Made by a program: the position numbers and the translations under genes. From assembly GCA_011389885.1 (NCBI GenBank), contig JAABTK010000004.1, forward strand, positions 1 to 52,696: DNA of 52,696 bases, read 5' to 3'. Each line of letters starts with the position of its first letter. Position 1 is the stretch's first letter. Positions 34,127-44,104 of the stretch are shown in pieces. The notes under the pieces are model-generated. The model was not told where the DNA came from and did no database searches. It worked only from the letters and a program-made list of their open reading frames with translations. Source of the DNA: Gammaproteobacteria bacterium (GTDB taxonomy: Bacteria > Pseudomonadota > Gammaproteobacteria > Chromatiales > Chromatiaceae).

Positions 34127-36817
34127 TCAGTCGGGGGCGCCGCCGCGGGTGTGTTCTTGCATGCGCTCGATGGCTGCGAGCAGCCGGTCGCGCTGCTCGA
34201 AAAACCCAGGGAGTCGGTGTCGGGCCTTGGTCGTCTCTCCGGCCTGGGCCTGCGCCACTAGGTCGGCGGCCAAGCCGTGGATGGCCTCGTGCAGGTGGTC
34301 GATCCGCCGGTAGTCGGCCAAATGCCCGTAACGACTGAAACCGCTGCCGTGAAACCAACGCCCGAAGCGGCAATGGCGACTGGGCAAGGGCGGCGGATTC
34401 AGGCCGGGCTTGCCCTCAATCACCGCGGCCACCTTGTCCACCCAGCGGCGGTGGCTGCTGGCGGCCACGGAGAGGATCAGCGCTTCGCGACTGCGGCCGG
34501 GTTTGCGCAATTCGCGCCAGTGTCCATTGTTTTGCCAGCGCTCGATCCAGCCCGCCAACTCCGCCGCCGGCATGGGGCGCCCGATGCCGAAGCCCTGGGC
34601 CTGGGTGCAGCCGAGCAACAGCAAGAGGGCGGCGTGCTCCAGGGTCTCCACGCCCTCGGCGATCACTGGGCGGTTGAAGGCCTGGGCGAGGCCGATCACG
34701 CTCTCGACAATGCCCAGGTCTTCGGGGTCATCGAGCATGCCGCGCACGAACTCTTGATCGATCTTGAGCGCGCCGCTCGGCAGGCGGCGAAAATAGGACA
34801 GCGAGGAGTAGCCAGTGCCGAAGTCGTCCAGGGCGAAACCCACGCCCAGGCTTGCGCATTCGCTGAGGGTGCGGGAGGCGCCGAACAGGTCGTCCATGGC
34901 GGTGGTCTCCAGGATCTCCAATTCGAACGCGCCCCGGGGGGCGCCGGGGTGATGTTCGAGGGCCTGCTTCAGCTCCGAGACGAAGGCCTTGGACAACAGG
35001 TGGTCCGCGCTGACATTCACGCTGACCGCCAGCGCCAGGCCATTGGTCCGCCAATGCGCCAGCTGGGCTAGGGCGCTGTCGATCACCCAGCGGCCTAGCT
35101 TGAGGTCGAATTCGGTGCTCTGTATCAGGGGCAGGAATTCAGCCGGCGGCAGCAGACCGCGCTCGGGGTGCTGCCAGCGAAGCAAGGCCTCGACGCCGGT
35201 GACCTCGCCGCTGCTGAGGTTGACCTTGGGCTGGTAGTGCAGCACGAATTCCCGGTCTTCCAGGGCCTGGGCGATGCGTTCCAATTTGGCCCGGTGGGCC
35301 TGAATCTCGCAGTCGCGGTCGGCGTCATAGCGGTGGTAGCGGTTTTTGCCGTTCTCCTTGGCGCGATACATAGCCTGATCGGCATGCCGCAGCAGGGTGT
35401 CGGCGTCCGCATCGTCGCCCGGAAACAGGGTCACGCCAATGCTGGCATAGACGCTGACCTGGGTCCCCTTGATGTTCATCGGGCGCGAGACCGCGCTCAG
35501 GATGCGTTCCAGCGCGGCATGGTAGGCGGATTCCTGTTCCAGGCCGCCGAGCAGCAACACGAATTCGTCCCCGCCCTGGCGCGCCACCGTGTCCTCCGCC
35601 CGCAAGGTCGCGTGCAGGCGCTCGGCCACCTTGATCAGCACCAGGTCGCCGGCATCGTGCCCCAGCTTGTCGTTCACCGGCTTAAAGCCGTCGAGATCCA
35701 AATAGCATACCGCGAGCAGGCGCTGACTGCGCCGGGCGCGGGCCAGCGCTTGGGGTATGCGGTCATCGAGCAGGCGTCGGTTCGGCAGCCCGGTGAGTGG
35801 GTCGTAGTGGGCGATTTGGCGCAGCTCCGCTTCGTACTCCTTGAGTGGGGTGATGTCGGAGAATACGCCCACATAGTTCACCACCGCGCCGGCGGCATCG
35901 CGGATCACCGAAATGGACAGGCGTTCGGCGTAGACCTCGCCGGATTTGCGCCGATTCCAGACCTCCCCCTGCCAGCGGTCGTGTCGTTGCAGGTCGCGCC
36001 ACATCTCGGTGTAAAACGCGTTATCTTGGCGTTCGGTGCTGAGCAGGCTGGGGCCCTTGCCCAGCACCTCGTCGCGCCCGTAGCCGCTAATCGCGCAAAA
36101 CGCAGGGTTTACGTCCAGGATGCGGTTGTTCGAATCGGTGATTATGATGCCTTCCTGGGCGTTGGCGAACACGCTGGCGGCCAAGCGCAACTCGTCCTCC
36201 GCCTGCTTCTGCGCCGTGACATCACGACTCATGCCGAAGATGCCGCACACCTGGCCGGCGTCGTCGAACAGCGGCCACTTGCTGGTGCTCACCCAGCCCG
36301 CGGCGCCGTTTTCGTCGTAGTACGGGTTGACCTTGTTCAGCAGCGGCGCGCCCTCGCGGCTTATCGCGCGTTCTTCTTCCGCGTAAATGCGCGCGGTATC
36401 CGGCGGAAAGACATCCCGGTCATGCTTGCCGATCATCTGCCGCCAATGGGCGTGGCCGGTGATGCGGGCCATGGGCCGGCTGCAAAAGCAAAAACGGCCG
36501 TCCTGGTCTTTAAAGTAAATAAAATCACTGGTGTTTTCCAAAAAGCCCTCAAAGTCCCGATTCAGTTCCCGCAACCGCGCCTCCGAGACGCGCCAGGCCG
36601 CGGCATCCTTGGCCTGGCGCAGGAGTTGTTGGCGCAGCAGCAGCAACAGGCCAATGGCGAAGGCGTTCAGCCCCAACGCCACGCCGCCCGACCAGTGCAG
36701 GCTGTCGCGCCAAACGGCGAGCACGGTCAGGCCCGCGAGCAGACCCAATAGCGCCGCGCCCAGCGTCAAGCGCAAAGGCCGGTCGGGTGTCGCGGGTTGA
36801 GGGGCTGGCTGATTCAT
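34127..36817 (-). CDS. Membrane PAS-PAS-GGDEF-EAL protein with C-terminal zinc-binding CZB domain
   Basis: An 896-residue c-di-GMP enzyme. Order: two transmembrane segments (about 16-36 and 42-62), PAS 1 (about 88-205), PAS 2 (about 210-330), GGDEF (about 340-500, motif GGDEF intact), EAL (about 515-760, with EALLRW, DDFGTGYSS, KIDQEF and AEGVET), then a CZB domain (about 775-880). The CZB match is SSHRRW, CRFGRWFHG and HLHEAIH, the zinc-ligand pattern of chemoreceptor zinc-binding domains. Both c-di-GMP motifs look catalytically competent. E. coli DgcZ is a zinc-inhibited cyclase with an N-terminal CZB; here CZB is C-terminal to EAL. It heads an operon with the radical SAM and FHA genes. Confidence 0.92.
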   Translation of the reverse strand: MNQPAPQPATPDRPLRLTLGAALLGLLAGLTVLAVWRDSLHWSGGVALGLNAFAIGLLLLLRQQLLRQAKDAAAWRVSEARLRELNRDFEGFLENTSDFIYFKDQDGRFCFCSRPMARITGHAHWRQMIGKHDRDVFPPDTARIYAEEERAISREGAPLLNKVNPYYDENGAAGWVSTSKWPLFDDAGQVCGIFGMSRDVTAQKQAEDELRLAASVFANAQEGIIITDSNNRILDVNPAFCAISGYGRDEVLGKGPSLLSTERQDNAFYTEMWRDLQRHDRWQGEVWNRRKSGEVYAERLSISVIRDAAGAVVNYVGVFSDITPLKEYEAELRQIAHYDPLTGLPNRRLLDDRIPQALARARRSQRLLAVCYLDLDGFKPVNDKLGHDAGDLVLIKVAERLHATLRAEDTVARQGGDEFVLLLGGLEQESAYHAALERILSAVSRPMNIKGTQVSVYASIGVTLFPGDDADADTLLRHADQAMYRAKENGKNRYHRYDADRDCEIQAHRAKLERIAQALEDREFVLHYQPKVNLSSGEVTGVEALLRWQHPERGLLPPAEFLPLIQSTEFDLKLGRWVIDSALAQLAHWRTNGLALAVSVNVSADHLLSKAFVSELKQALEHHPGAPRGAFELEILETTAMDDLFGASRTLSECASLGVGFALDDFGTGYSSLSYFRRLPSGALKIDQEFVRGMLDDPEDLGIVESVIGLAQAFNRPVIAEGVETLEHAALLLLLGCTQAQGFGIGRPMPAAELAGWIERWQNNGHWRELRKPGRSREALILSVAASSHRRWVDKVAAVIEGKPGLNPPPLPSRHCRFGRWFHGSGFSRYGHLADYRRIDHLHEAIHGLAADLVAQAQAGETTKARHRLPGFFEQRDRLLAAIERMQEHTRGGAPD

Positions 36818-37038
36818 TAAGGCGCTTGGCGGGGGGCTTTATGCCAAGATAGTATAAGAGGCAGTCCGAGAATGGAAGAACCCACTGCGGAAATGCCCTG
36901 TTGGTCAAATTCCCCGTTCATTTTCGCTCAATCGTCCCGCTATCCGCCTTAAAGGTTCAATAAAACGGCGTTAAAATGCCATCCCCTCGCTCCGGTTCCC
37001 ATTCGCGGGCGGCCGCTGAGCGGCGCATGCGCCCGCTG

Positions 37039-37065
37039 GTCCGCCCGGCATGACCGCGGGCGGAC
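37039..37065. terminator. GC-rich hairpin downstream of the OYE gene
   Basis: GTCCGCCCG (37039-37047) pairs with CGGGCGGAC (37057-37065) around a 9-base loop. It lies past the minus-strand OYE stop, in the 295-bp gap before the GGDEF-EAL gene. No T-run, so the role is uncertain. Another GC-rich palindrome lies at about 37001-37036. Confidence 0.4.
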
Positions 37066-37112
37066 GGCGCGCCGCCGCCCGGCGGCTGCGGCATGCCCCA
37101 AGGCCCCGCAGG

Positions 37113-38216
<1,104 letters not shown>

Positions 38217-38250
38217 GGGCGAACTCCTGGGTGGGGTGAGGCGGTTTCCG

Positions 38251-38547
38251 TCACTCGATGTATCCGTTCCAAAGAAAGAAACCGACGAACAAAAAACCAA
38301 TAGAAAGAATGGCGGCCCCGAGGCCGGCATACAAGGGCCTCGTTTCCGCCCGGGCGCCGAGCCAATGCCGAATGCCGGTCACGGCGCCCGCGCCAGTGAC
38401 GAAGAACCCGAATTCGGCCATAAACAGCAGCGTCAGCAACGGTAGCGCCGCCGACCCCTTGGCCGCGAAGGCCCCGCCCTTGACCAGCGCCAAGGCCAAT
38501 ATCAGGCCGATGCCGAGTGCGATCCAAGGGAAATGCGCGGTCTTCAT
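38251..38547 (-). CDS. Small membrane protein, unknown
   Basis: A 98-residue, very hydrophobic protein with three predicted transmembrane helices (about 6-24, 34-56 and 73-93) and few charged residues. Not recognised. Its ATG overlaps the stop of the upstream 263-residue gene (ATGA), so it is probably translated with it. It lies 34 bp before the OYE gene. By context it could be a membrane anchor for either neighbour, but nothing in its sequence shows this. Confidence 0.7.
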   Translation of the reverse strand: MKTAHFPWIALGIGLILALALVKGGAFAAKGSAALPLLTLLFMAEFGFFVTGAGAVTGIRHWLGARAETRPLYAGLGAAILSIGFLFVGFFLWNGYIE

Positions 38548-39335
38548 GCCGGGGCCTCCGCGGCCTCTGGGGCCAGTTGCAGCAACAGCCCGGTGCGACC
38601 CGCCACGTCCTTCATCGCGCGCTTGAAATACCCGCGCAGGGGCTTTTTCAGGTGGCGCGCGGCGTCGCCGGCCGGGATCTGTTTGAGCACGCAGAAAATG
38701 GCCAGGGCATAGGCGCTTTGATACTGGGACAGAAAGGCCGAGCGGTCCTTGGGCGGCGGGGCGCAGGCCCCGCAGCGCGGAATGCGCACATTAAAGGCGC
38801 TGTTGGCGAACATCAGGCCGAAGCCCAAAAAGATCGCCAGCACCTCGGTGGCGTGGGGCCAGCTCTCTTCGCCGCCGGGCACGGGCTCGCGCGCCAGGGT
38901 CCCCAGGTAGTGGGCCAGGGCATGGGCGAAGCCGGCGATCATGGCCTCGGGATTGCGCACCAGCTCCGGATCATAGGCCACCGGCAGGCGCTGCTCGTCC
39001 GGCACGGCGTCTTCGACAATGCCCTGGGGTCCGCGCAGCGCGCCGCTAATGCGAACCTGCGGCGGCGGCAGCAATTCGCAGCTCCGATTGTCGATTAGGC
39101 GGCACGGCCAGTGGCCCATGCCGGCATAGCTGCGCACATGGCCGAAGATCAGCTCGGCCATGGCCGCCGGGCTTTCCGCCCGGCCGGGGAAAAACCGCTC
39201 GTTGGGCAGCACCAGCGGCGTGCGGCGGCGAAACTCATCCGCATCGAAATGACGCAGCGCCCAAGCGTACACGGCGAACAGCCACTCCACCGTCGGTTCG
39301 TCTAACAGCGGCTCTCTTTGCAACAGGCCAAGCAC
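38544..39335 (-). CDS. Soluble protein of unknown function
   Basis: A 263-residue protein with no signal or clear membrane segment, although residues near 170-185 (AIFLGFGLMFANSAF) are hydrophobic. It has an HALAHYLG motif near 140-147 and a later ESWPHATE; these could be metal ligands but do not form a complete known motif. CGAC is a lone CxxC. GTG 39335 is preferred because AAGGAGGA lies 6 bp upstream; an in-frame ATG 11 codons earlier has no such signal. It overlaps the small membrane-protein gene by 4 bp and probably heads the operon ending in OYE. Confidence 0.68.
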   Translation of the reverse strand: MLGLLQREPLLDEPTVEWLFAVYAWALRHFDADEFRRRTPLVLPNERFFPGRAESPAAMAELIFGHVRSYAGMGHWPCRLIDNRSCELLPPPQVRISGALRGPQGIVEDAVPDEQRLPVAYDPELVRNPEAMIAGFAHALAHYLGTLAREPVPGGEESWPHATEVLAIFLGFGLMFANSAFNVRIPRCGACAPPPKDRSAFLSQYQSAYALAIFCVLKQIPAGDAARHLKKPLRGYFKRAMKDVAGRTGLLLQLAPEAAEAPA

Positions 39336-39450
39336 GGGCTTCCTCCTTCGAGTTCGAAACAGCCCCATTGTAGCGCACCGCCGCCGGCGGGACGACGCCG
39401 CGACGATTCCGGGTTAGTATGGGGTCATCCCTGATCCTCCAGGAGGCTTT

Positions 39451-40719
39451 ATGCCCGAGACCCTTGTCCGTGCCGGAAATCGATTCGCTACTGTTGCCCG
39501 CCCGCCTGGGAGCGGCTTGGTCCGGCAAAGCCGAGCAGGCCGCCAGCGGCGTCTCCGCGCCCTGGCGCTCGGGTTGGCGCTGGCCGCTGGCCTCGGCGTG
39601 CAGGCCGCGGGACCGTCTGCGGAACCGCCTTCAGAGCGGTATCGCGGCCAATTGGAGCTGGTGGCGGCGTTTCACGAGCAGATGCCGGCGGCGGTGGCGG
39701 TGACCGCGGACGGGCGGGTCTTCGTGGGCTTTCCGCGCTGGGGCGACGAGGTGGCCTTCACCCTGGGCGAATGGGTGAACGGCGCCCTGCGGCCCTACCC
39801 CGACCTGGCCTTTAATCAGGAGTCGCTGCATTCGGTGCAGGCGATCACCGTCGGCCCGGCGGGGCGGCTGTGGGTGCTCGACACCGGGCGTCCGGGTTTC
39901 GCCCCGGCGCCGCCGGGGGCGGCCGGCCTGCTGGCGCTTGATCCGAATACCGGCGAGGTGCTCCAGCGTATCGGCTTCCCTGAAGAGGTGGCGGGCCCCA
40001 TGGCGTATTTGAACGACGTGCGCTTCGACCTGCGCCGCGGCGAAGGCGGCATGGCCTTCATCACCGACTCCTCCGCCGAAGGCCCCAACGGGATCATCGT
40101 CGTGGATTTGAAGAGCGAACAGAGCTGGCGGCGCCTGGCGGGGCATCCGAGCACCGCCCCGGCGCCGGGGTTTCAGCCCTTCGTCGAGGGCCGGGCCTTG
40201 CGTTGGCGCCAGCCGGACGGGACCACGGCGCCGTTTGCGATCGGCGCGGACGGCATCGCCATCGGCCCCGAGGGCAAGCGACTCTATTACTCGCCGCTGA
40301 GCGGCAGGCGGCTGTACAGCGTGTCGGTGGATGCGCTGGCGGATCAGGCGCTGGACCCGGCCACGGTGGCCGCCACGGTGCGGGAGCATGGCGAGAAGGG
40401 GGCCTCGGACGGCCTGGAGTCCGACGCCCAGGGCCGCATTTACAGCACCGACTACGAACACAACGCCATCCGCCGCTTACGCCCGAATGGCCGCTTCGAC
40501 CTGCTGGCCCACGACCCGCGCCTGCTGTGGCCCGATACCTTGGACCTGGCCGCCGACGGTTACCTCTATATCACGGCCAATCAGCTCCACCGGCAACCGG
40601 GGTTCCACGGCGGGGTGGACATCCGCCGCCCGCCCTATGGGTTGTTTCGCTTGAAGGTGGACGGCCGCCCGGTGGGCTTGGCCCCGGAGCCCATCGCACC
40701 GCCTCCGGCGCCGGAATAA
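39451..40719 (+). CDS. Secreted Yellow/major royal jelly protein-family beta-propeller
   Basis: A 422-residue exported protein with a long N-terminal region and hydrophobic stretch (about 35-52, RALALGLALAAGLGVQAA), then a propeller-like domain. Family-type blocks include VFVGFPRWGDEVAFTLGEWV near 89-108 (read in parts), LHSVQAITVGPAGRLWVLDTG near 125, YLNDVRFDLRRGEGGMAFITD near 188, DGIAIGPEGKRLYYSPLSGRRLY, and a C-terminal LWPDTLDLAADGYLYITANQL. MRJP/Yellow proteins in bacteria are mostly unstudied; ligand or enzyme activity is unknown. CAGGAGGC before the ATG at 39451 sets the start. A strong shared terminator follows 3 bp after the stop. Confidence 0.83.
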   Translation: MPETLVRAGNRFATVARPPGSGLVRQSRAGRQRRLRALALGLALAAGLGVQAAGPSAEPPSERYRGQLELVAAFHEQMPAAVAVTADGRVFVGFPRWGDEVAFTLGEWVNGALRPYPDLAFNQESLHSVQAITVGPAGRLWVLDTGRPGFAPAPPGAAGLLALDPNTGEVLQRIGFPEEVAGPMAYLNDVRFDLRRGEGGMAFITDSSAEGPNGIIVVDLKSEQSWRRLAGHPSTAPAPGFQPFVEGRALRWRQPDGTTAPFAIGADGIAIGPEGKRLYYSPLSGRRLYSVSVDALADQALDPATVAATVREHGEKGASDGLESDAQGRIYSTDYEHNAIRRLRPNGRFDLLAHDPRLLWPDTLDLAADGYLYITANQLHRQPGFHGGVDIRRPPYGLFRLKVDGRPVGLAPEPIAPPPAPE

Positions 40720-40721
40720 AA

Positions 40722-40745
40722 AAAGCCGGCCAAGCGGCCGGCTTT
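40722..40745. terminator. Bidirectional intrinsic terminator
   Basis: AAAGCCGGCC (40722-40731) and GGCCGGCTTT (40736-40745) form a perfect 10-bp stem with an AAGC loop. The tail is T-rich on both strands (TTTC, and TTTTTTTATTCC in reverse). It lies between the convergent MRJP gene and the PPC-like gene. Confidence 0.85.
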
Positions 40746-40751
40746 CTAGGT

Positions 40752-42257
40752 TCAGGGTACGTCGTAGGGGTCGGGGACCTGATCCATGGTATCCAGGCGG
40801 AAATACATCTTCCCGGTCTTGGTGGTCTTGCCGTCGAGGTTCATGCGGTAAATCTGCCCCTGATACTTCACCTGCGGGATGCTCATGCGATGGGTCGCAT
40901 TGTCCAGGCTGCCGCGCATGGCCTCCAGGGCGGTGCGCAATTGCGGATTGGCCGCAGCGCCGGTGGTGGGGGTGAGCGCGGTCTGCTGCACCTTGAGGTG
41001 ATAGGGGTTGGTGCGAAAGGGTTCGACGAAGGTGCCGTAGACGTCGCGACCTTCGCTTATGTCGTCAATCAGGAACGAAACATCGCCGTCATCGTCGAGC
41101 AGTAGCTTGGGGATCACCATAATGTAGTAACTGCCGGCGTTGCTTAGACCGACCTCGATTCTGGAGGGAAGGCCGAAATTGGGATCAATGGCGGCGATCA
41201 CCGCATCGCCGTACCCGCCGTGCCAATACACGAAGTAGGGGTTGTCCGAGGTCAGTTCCACGGTGCAGGGCATCACCACCTCTTCAACGGTGGGTTCTTG
41301 CTGCTCCGCATCGCCGCCGCCAGTGATCACGGTCTCCACATAGCAGCTATCGTCGTAGTGATAGCTGGTCGCGGTGATGTTCAGGGTCTCATCCGTGACC
41401 TTGGCGCCATCGAACACGATTACCGCCCAGGTGTCGCGTAAGACGTCGGTTTCGCCTATGTCTTCACAGATGGTATTCGGGCCGCAGAAGTCGAGCACCA
41501 GGGACTCGTTGCCCGGGCTGTCCACCCGAAACAGGTCCACGTCCCAGGAGCGATAGGACTGGCCGGTCACCGCATAGTTGGACACCAACAGGTCGGCGCG
41601 GCTGAACAGGTCGTTGGGCTCGGTCTCCACGTCGTGGAAGTTGTAGGGCAGTTGTTCGTCGGAGTGGCCGGTGGTCTCCAGGCCCATCAGCATTTTATAG
41701 ATATTGTCCGTGTAGCCAAGCCCCGCGGTCTCCACCTTAATGTAATGCACCCCGGCATGGGCCAGGGTGACGTCAAAGGCATAGCTTTGGGCCTGCGGCG
41801 TGGTGGCCGAGGCCAGCAGGTTGCCGGCGTTGTCATGCACGGAAATCAGGTAGCTGGCCGCTTGAGACGGGAAGCTCAGCGACATGATGGTGTTGGTGTG
41901 GGTGGTTTCGATGAAGAACCAGTCCACGTCCGTATTGCTGTAGAGTTGGCCGGTGATGGGCACGTCCGGGGTCAGCGGGTCGGCCGAGAACATCTGATCG
42001 TTGGGCTCGGTCTCGCCGAATAACACCTGCCCCAGCACGTCTTCCAGGGTGATGCCGCAGGCGGCGGGGTCGGTCTTGCAGGCCTCGACGGCCTCGGCCT
42101 CCGTCGCGGCATAGTCGCACTGCCCCACCACCAAGTCCGGCGGTTGCTGGGTATCGGGCGTGGTCGGGTTGGCCGGCGTGAGGCCGGCCCATGCCCAGGA
42201 GCCAAAACACAGGCCGAAAAGGCCGACGATTGCGTGGCCACTCAGTCGCTGGACCAT
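40752..42257 (-). CDS. Secreted protein with two PPC-like repeats
   Basis: A 501-residue exported protein. The signal peptide ends near residue 24 (GSWAWAGL). Two similar beta-sandwich segments each begin ETEPND (about 82 and 209) followed by VTGQSY/ITGQLY and a DVDWFF/DVDLFRV block, the pattern of bacterial pre-peptidase C-terminal (PPC) domains. The rest (about 330-501) is beta-rich with no known catalytic motif. There are at least seven Cys after the signal, consistent with periplasmic disulfides. AAGGGGAA upstream supports ATG 42257. PPC domains usually accompany secreted peptidases; no peptidase domain is present, so a binding or structural role is likely. Confidence 0.78.
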   Translation of the reverse strand: MVQRLSGHAIVGLFGLCFGSWAWAGLTPANPTTPDTQQPPDLVVGQCDYAATEAEAVEACKTDPAACGITLEDVLGQVLFGETEPNDQMFSADPLTPDVPITGQLYSNTDVDWFFIETTHTNTIMSLSFPSQAASYLISVHDNAGNLLASATTPQAQSYAFDVTLAHAGVHYIKVETAGLGYTDNIYKMLMGLETTGHSDEQLPYNFHDVETEPNDLFSRADLLVSNYAVTGQSYRSWDVDLFRVDSPGNESLVLDFCGPNTICEDIGETDVLRDTWAVIVFDGAKVTDETLNITATSYHYDDSCYVETVITGGGDAEQQEPTVEEVVMPCTVELTSDNPYFVYWHGGYGDAVIAAIDPNFGLPSRIEVGLSNAGSYYIMVIPKLLLDDDGDVSFLIDDISEGRDVYGTFVEPFRTNPYHLKVQQTALTPTTGAAANPQLRTALEAMRGSLDNATHRMSIPQVKYQGQIYRMNLDGKTTKTGKMYFRLDTMDQVPDPYDVP

Positions 42258-42437
42258 AGTCGCTTCCCCTTGAGTTAAATCGAATTCTGCGATTCTAGCG
42301 CTAAAGTATAGAAAAACAATTATTTTTTTTCCAGTAAAAATTTCTCGGGCGGCAGCGAGCCCGGTGCGCGCTTTGCGGGGGCGGGCTGTGGCGGGGCCGC
42401 CTCGGCTAAGGCCGCAGCCTGCCTGAGGGGCCTTAGG

Positions 42438-42874
42438 CTAGGCCTTAGGAACACAGAGGGTACCGAGGACCGCAAAGGGCGCGGAGGGGGTTTTGGTTAA
42501 AAACTGGGGCGCTGCTCATGGGCGGTTGGTTACATGAAGGCTCCCCGCCCCGGCGCGGGGCGGGACCGCATTATGGTCTAGTCGCGCCCCCAAGGGGTGT
42601 CAGGTTCCGCCTGTAGCGAAGTGGGTATGCGCGGCCATTCGCGGTTCAATGGCCCGCTTCGCCTCGGTCCCGCACGCGTCCATAGAGATGCGTCTCGATC
42701 CTCGGCACAGCCTATTCCCGGTACGAGTTGATCGGCGCCGAAGGCCCTCTCTCGCTAAGACGCAACGGGCGCTAAGAAAAAACCTTTTCTTCTCTGCGCC
42801 CCCTGCGGTCCTCCGCGTGTCCTGCGTTCCCCGAGCGCCTGGATTGTTGCCGCTACTCAGGCGCGGCGGTACTA
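42438..42874. repeat. CTAG-bounded element, block B, minus orientation
   Basis: This is an inverted relative of 9566-10046. It has GGGTTTTGGTTAAAAACTGG, GCGCCCCCAAGG, TCCATTCGCGG-like block B sequence, CGCCCCCTGCGGTCC and the terminal motif (42834-42873). CTAG tetranucleotides occur at 42438-42441 and 42872-42875. The ubiI stop codon TAG lies in the right-hand CTAG. The rest of the 614-bp gap (42258-42437) has an AT-rich stretch near 42300-42345 that may hold the PPC gene's promoter. No gene. Confidence 0.72.
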
Positions 42875-44104
42875 GCGATCGGAATGGGGGCGGGCTGCGA
42901 GGCGAGGCAGTTCGCCGCTAAGCCCGAGTGCGCGGCGGGCGATGGCCCGTTTCACCGGGCCGGAGCGGTCGGCTAGGTCCAGGCCCAGGTTGCGGATTAC
43001 GGCCAAGGGGATGTTTTCATTGGAGAACAGGCGCTTGAAGCCATCCATGGCGCCTAGCATGGTGAGATTGGCGCCCTTGCGCGTGCGCTCGTAACGACGC
43101 AGGGTGGACAGGCTGCCCAGGGGGCGGCGCGCCTTGCGGGCGTCGGCGATCACCTCGGCCAGCACGGCGGCATCCAGCAGCCCGAGGTTCACCCCTTGGC
43201 CGGCCAGCGGGTGGATGCCGTGGGCCGCGTCGCCCGCCAGCGCCAGCCCCGGCTTGACGTATTGGCGGGCATTGCGCAGGCGTAACGGGAACGACGCCCG
43301 CGGCCCCGCCGCCAACACCGCGCCCAGCATGCGCTCGCCGGCTATGCCCAGTTCTTCGCAAAAGGCCCCATCGTCGAGCGCCATCAGACGCTCGGCCTCT
43401 TCGGGGGCGGTGGACCAGACGATGGAGCAGCGCTCGGCGTCCAGCGGCAGAAAGGCCAACGGCCCCGCGGGCAGAAAGCGCTGACGGGCGGTCTCCCCAT
43501 GGGTCTGCTCGGTGCGGACCGTGGCCACGATGGCGTGTTGATCATAGGCCCAGCCGGCGGACTCGATGCCGGCCATCTCGCGCAGGGGCGAGTGCGCGCC
43601 CTCGGCGGCCACCGCCACGCTACACAGGATTCGCTCGCCATCCTCCAAGATGAGTTCCGCCCCCGGCCCCAGGACCCGAAACCCCTGCACCGTGGCGGGG
43701 CAGCGAATTCGGACCAGGGGCGAATGCTCCAAGCGCTCCCACAGCGCCAGCCGGGTGACCCGATTCTCTACGATATGGCCCAAATCCGGCTCGCCGATTT
43801 CGGCGGCGTCGAATCGGATGCGGCCCTGTCCGCCGGCGTCCCAGACCTCCATGCGGCGATAGGGGCTCACGCGCAGCGCGCGCATGCGCCCCCAGGCGCC
43901 GAGGTTTTCGAGCAGGTATTGGGAGGCCCGGGTCAGGGCGGACACCCGCAGATCGATTTCGTCCGCGGGCCAACTGCGTTGCGGCGCCCGCTGCTCGATC
44001 AGGGTCACCGTCAGGCCCTGCTCGACCAACGCACAGCCGAGGGCCGCGCCCACCATGCCGCCGCCGACGATGGCGACATCGGTTCGGAGTTCGGAGTCAG
44101 TCAA
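42872..44104 (-). CDS. ubiI: FAD-dependent ubiquinone-biosynthesis hydroxylase (UbiI/VisC type)
   Basis: A 410-residue flavin monooxygenase of the UbiH/UbiF/UbiI/COQ6 family. UbiI hydroxylates C5 of the ring in ubiquinone synthesis. The FAD-binding GGGMVGAALGCALVEQG lies near 13-29, a DG-type AVAAEGAHSPLR near 165, and GDAAHGIHPLAGQGVNLGLLD near 280-300. It is assigned UbiI, not UbiF, by position: pepP-ubiH-ubiI is the conserved gammaproteobacterial order and coq7 supplies the C6 step. It overlaps ubiH by 8 bp. The TAG stop sits inside a CTAG at the border of a repeat element. Confidence 0.9.
   Translation of the reverse strand: MTDSELRTDVAIVGGGMVGAALGCALVEQGLTVTLIEQRAPQRSWPADEIDLRVSALTRASQYLLENLGAWGRMRALRVSPYRRMEVWDAGGQGRIRFDAAEIGEPDLGHIVENRVTRLALWERLEHSPLVRIRCPATVQGFRVLGPGAELILEDGERILCSVAVAAEGAHSPLREMAGIESAGWAYDQHAIVATVRTEQTHGETARQRFLPAGPLAFLPLDAERCSIVWSTAPEEAERLMALDDGAFCEELGIAGERMLGAVLAAGPRASFPLRLRNARQYVKPGLALAGDAAHGIHPLAGQGVNLGLLDAAVLAEVIADARKARRPLGSLSTLRRYERTRKGANLTMLGAMDGFKRLFSNENIPLAVIRNLGLDLADRSGPVKRAIARRALGLSGELPRLAARPHSDR

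Noticed and set aside
35168-36751. Plus-strand open frame of 527 residues
   Set aside because: Antisense to the GGDEF-EAL gene, which has full domain motifs; composition is that of a shadow.
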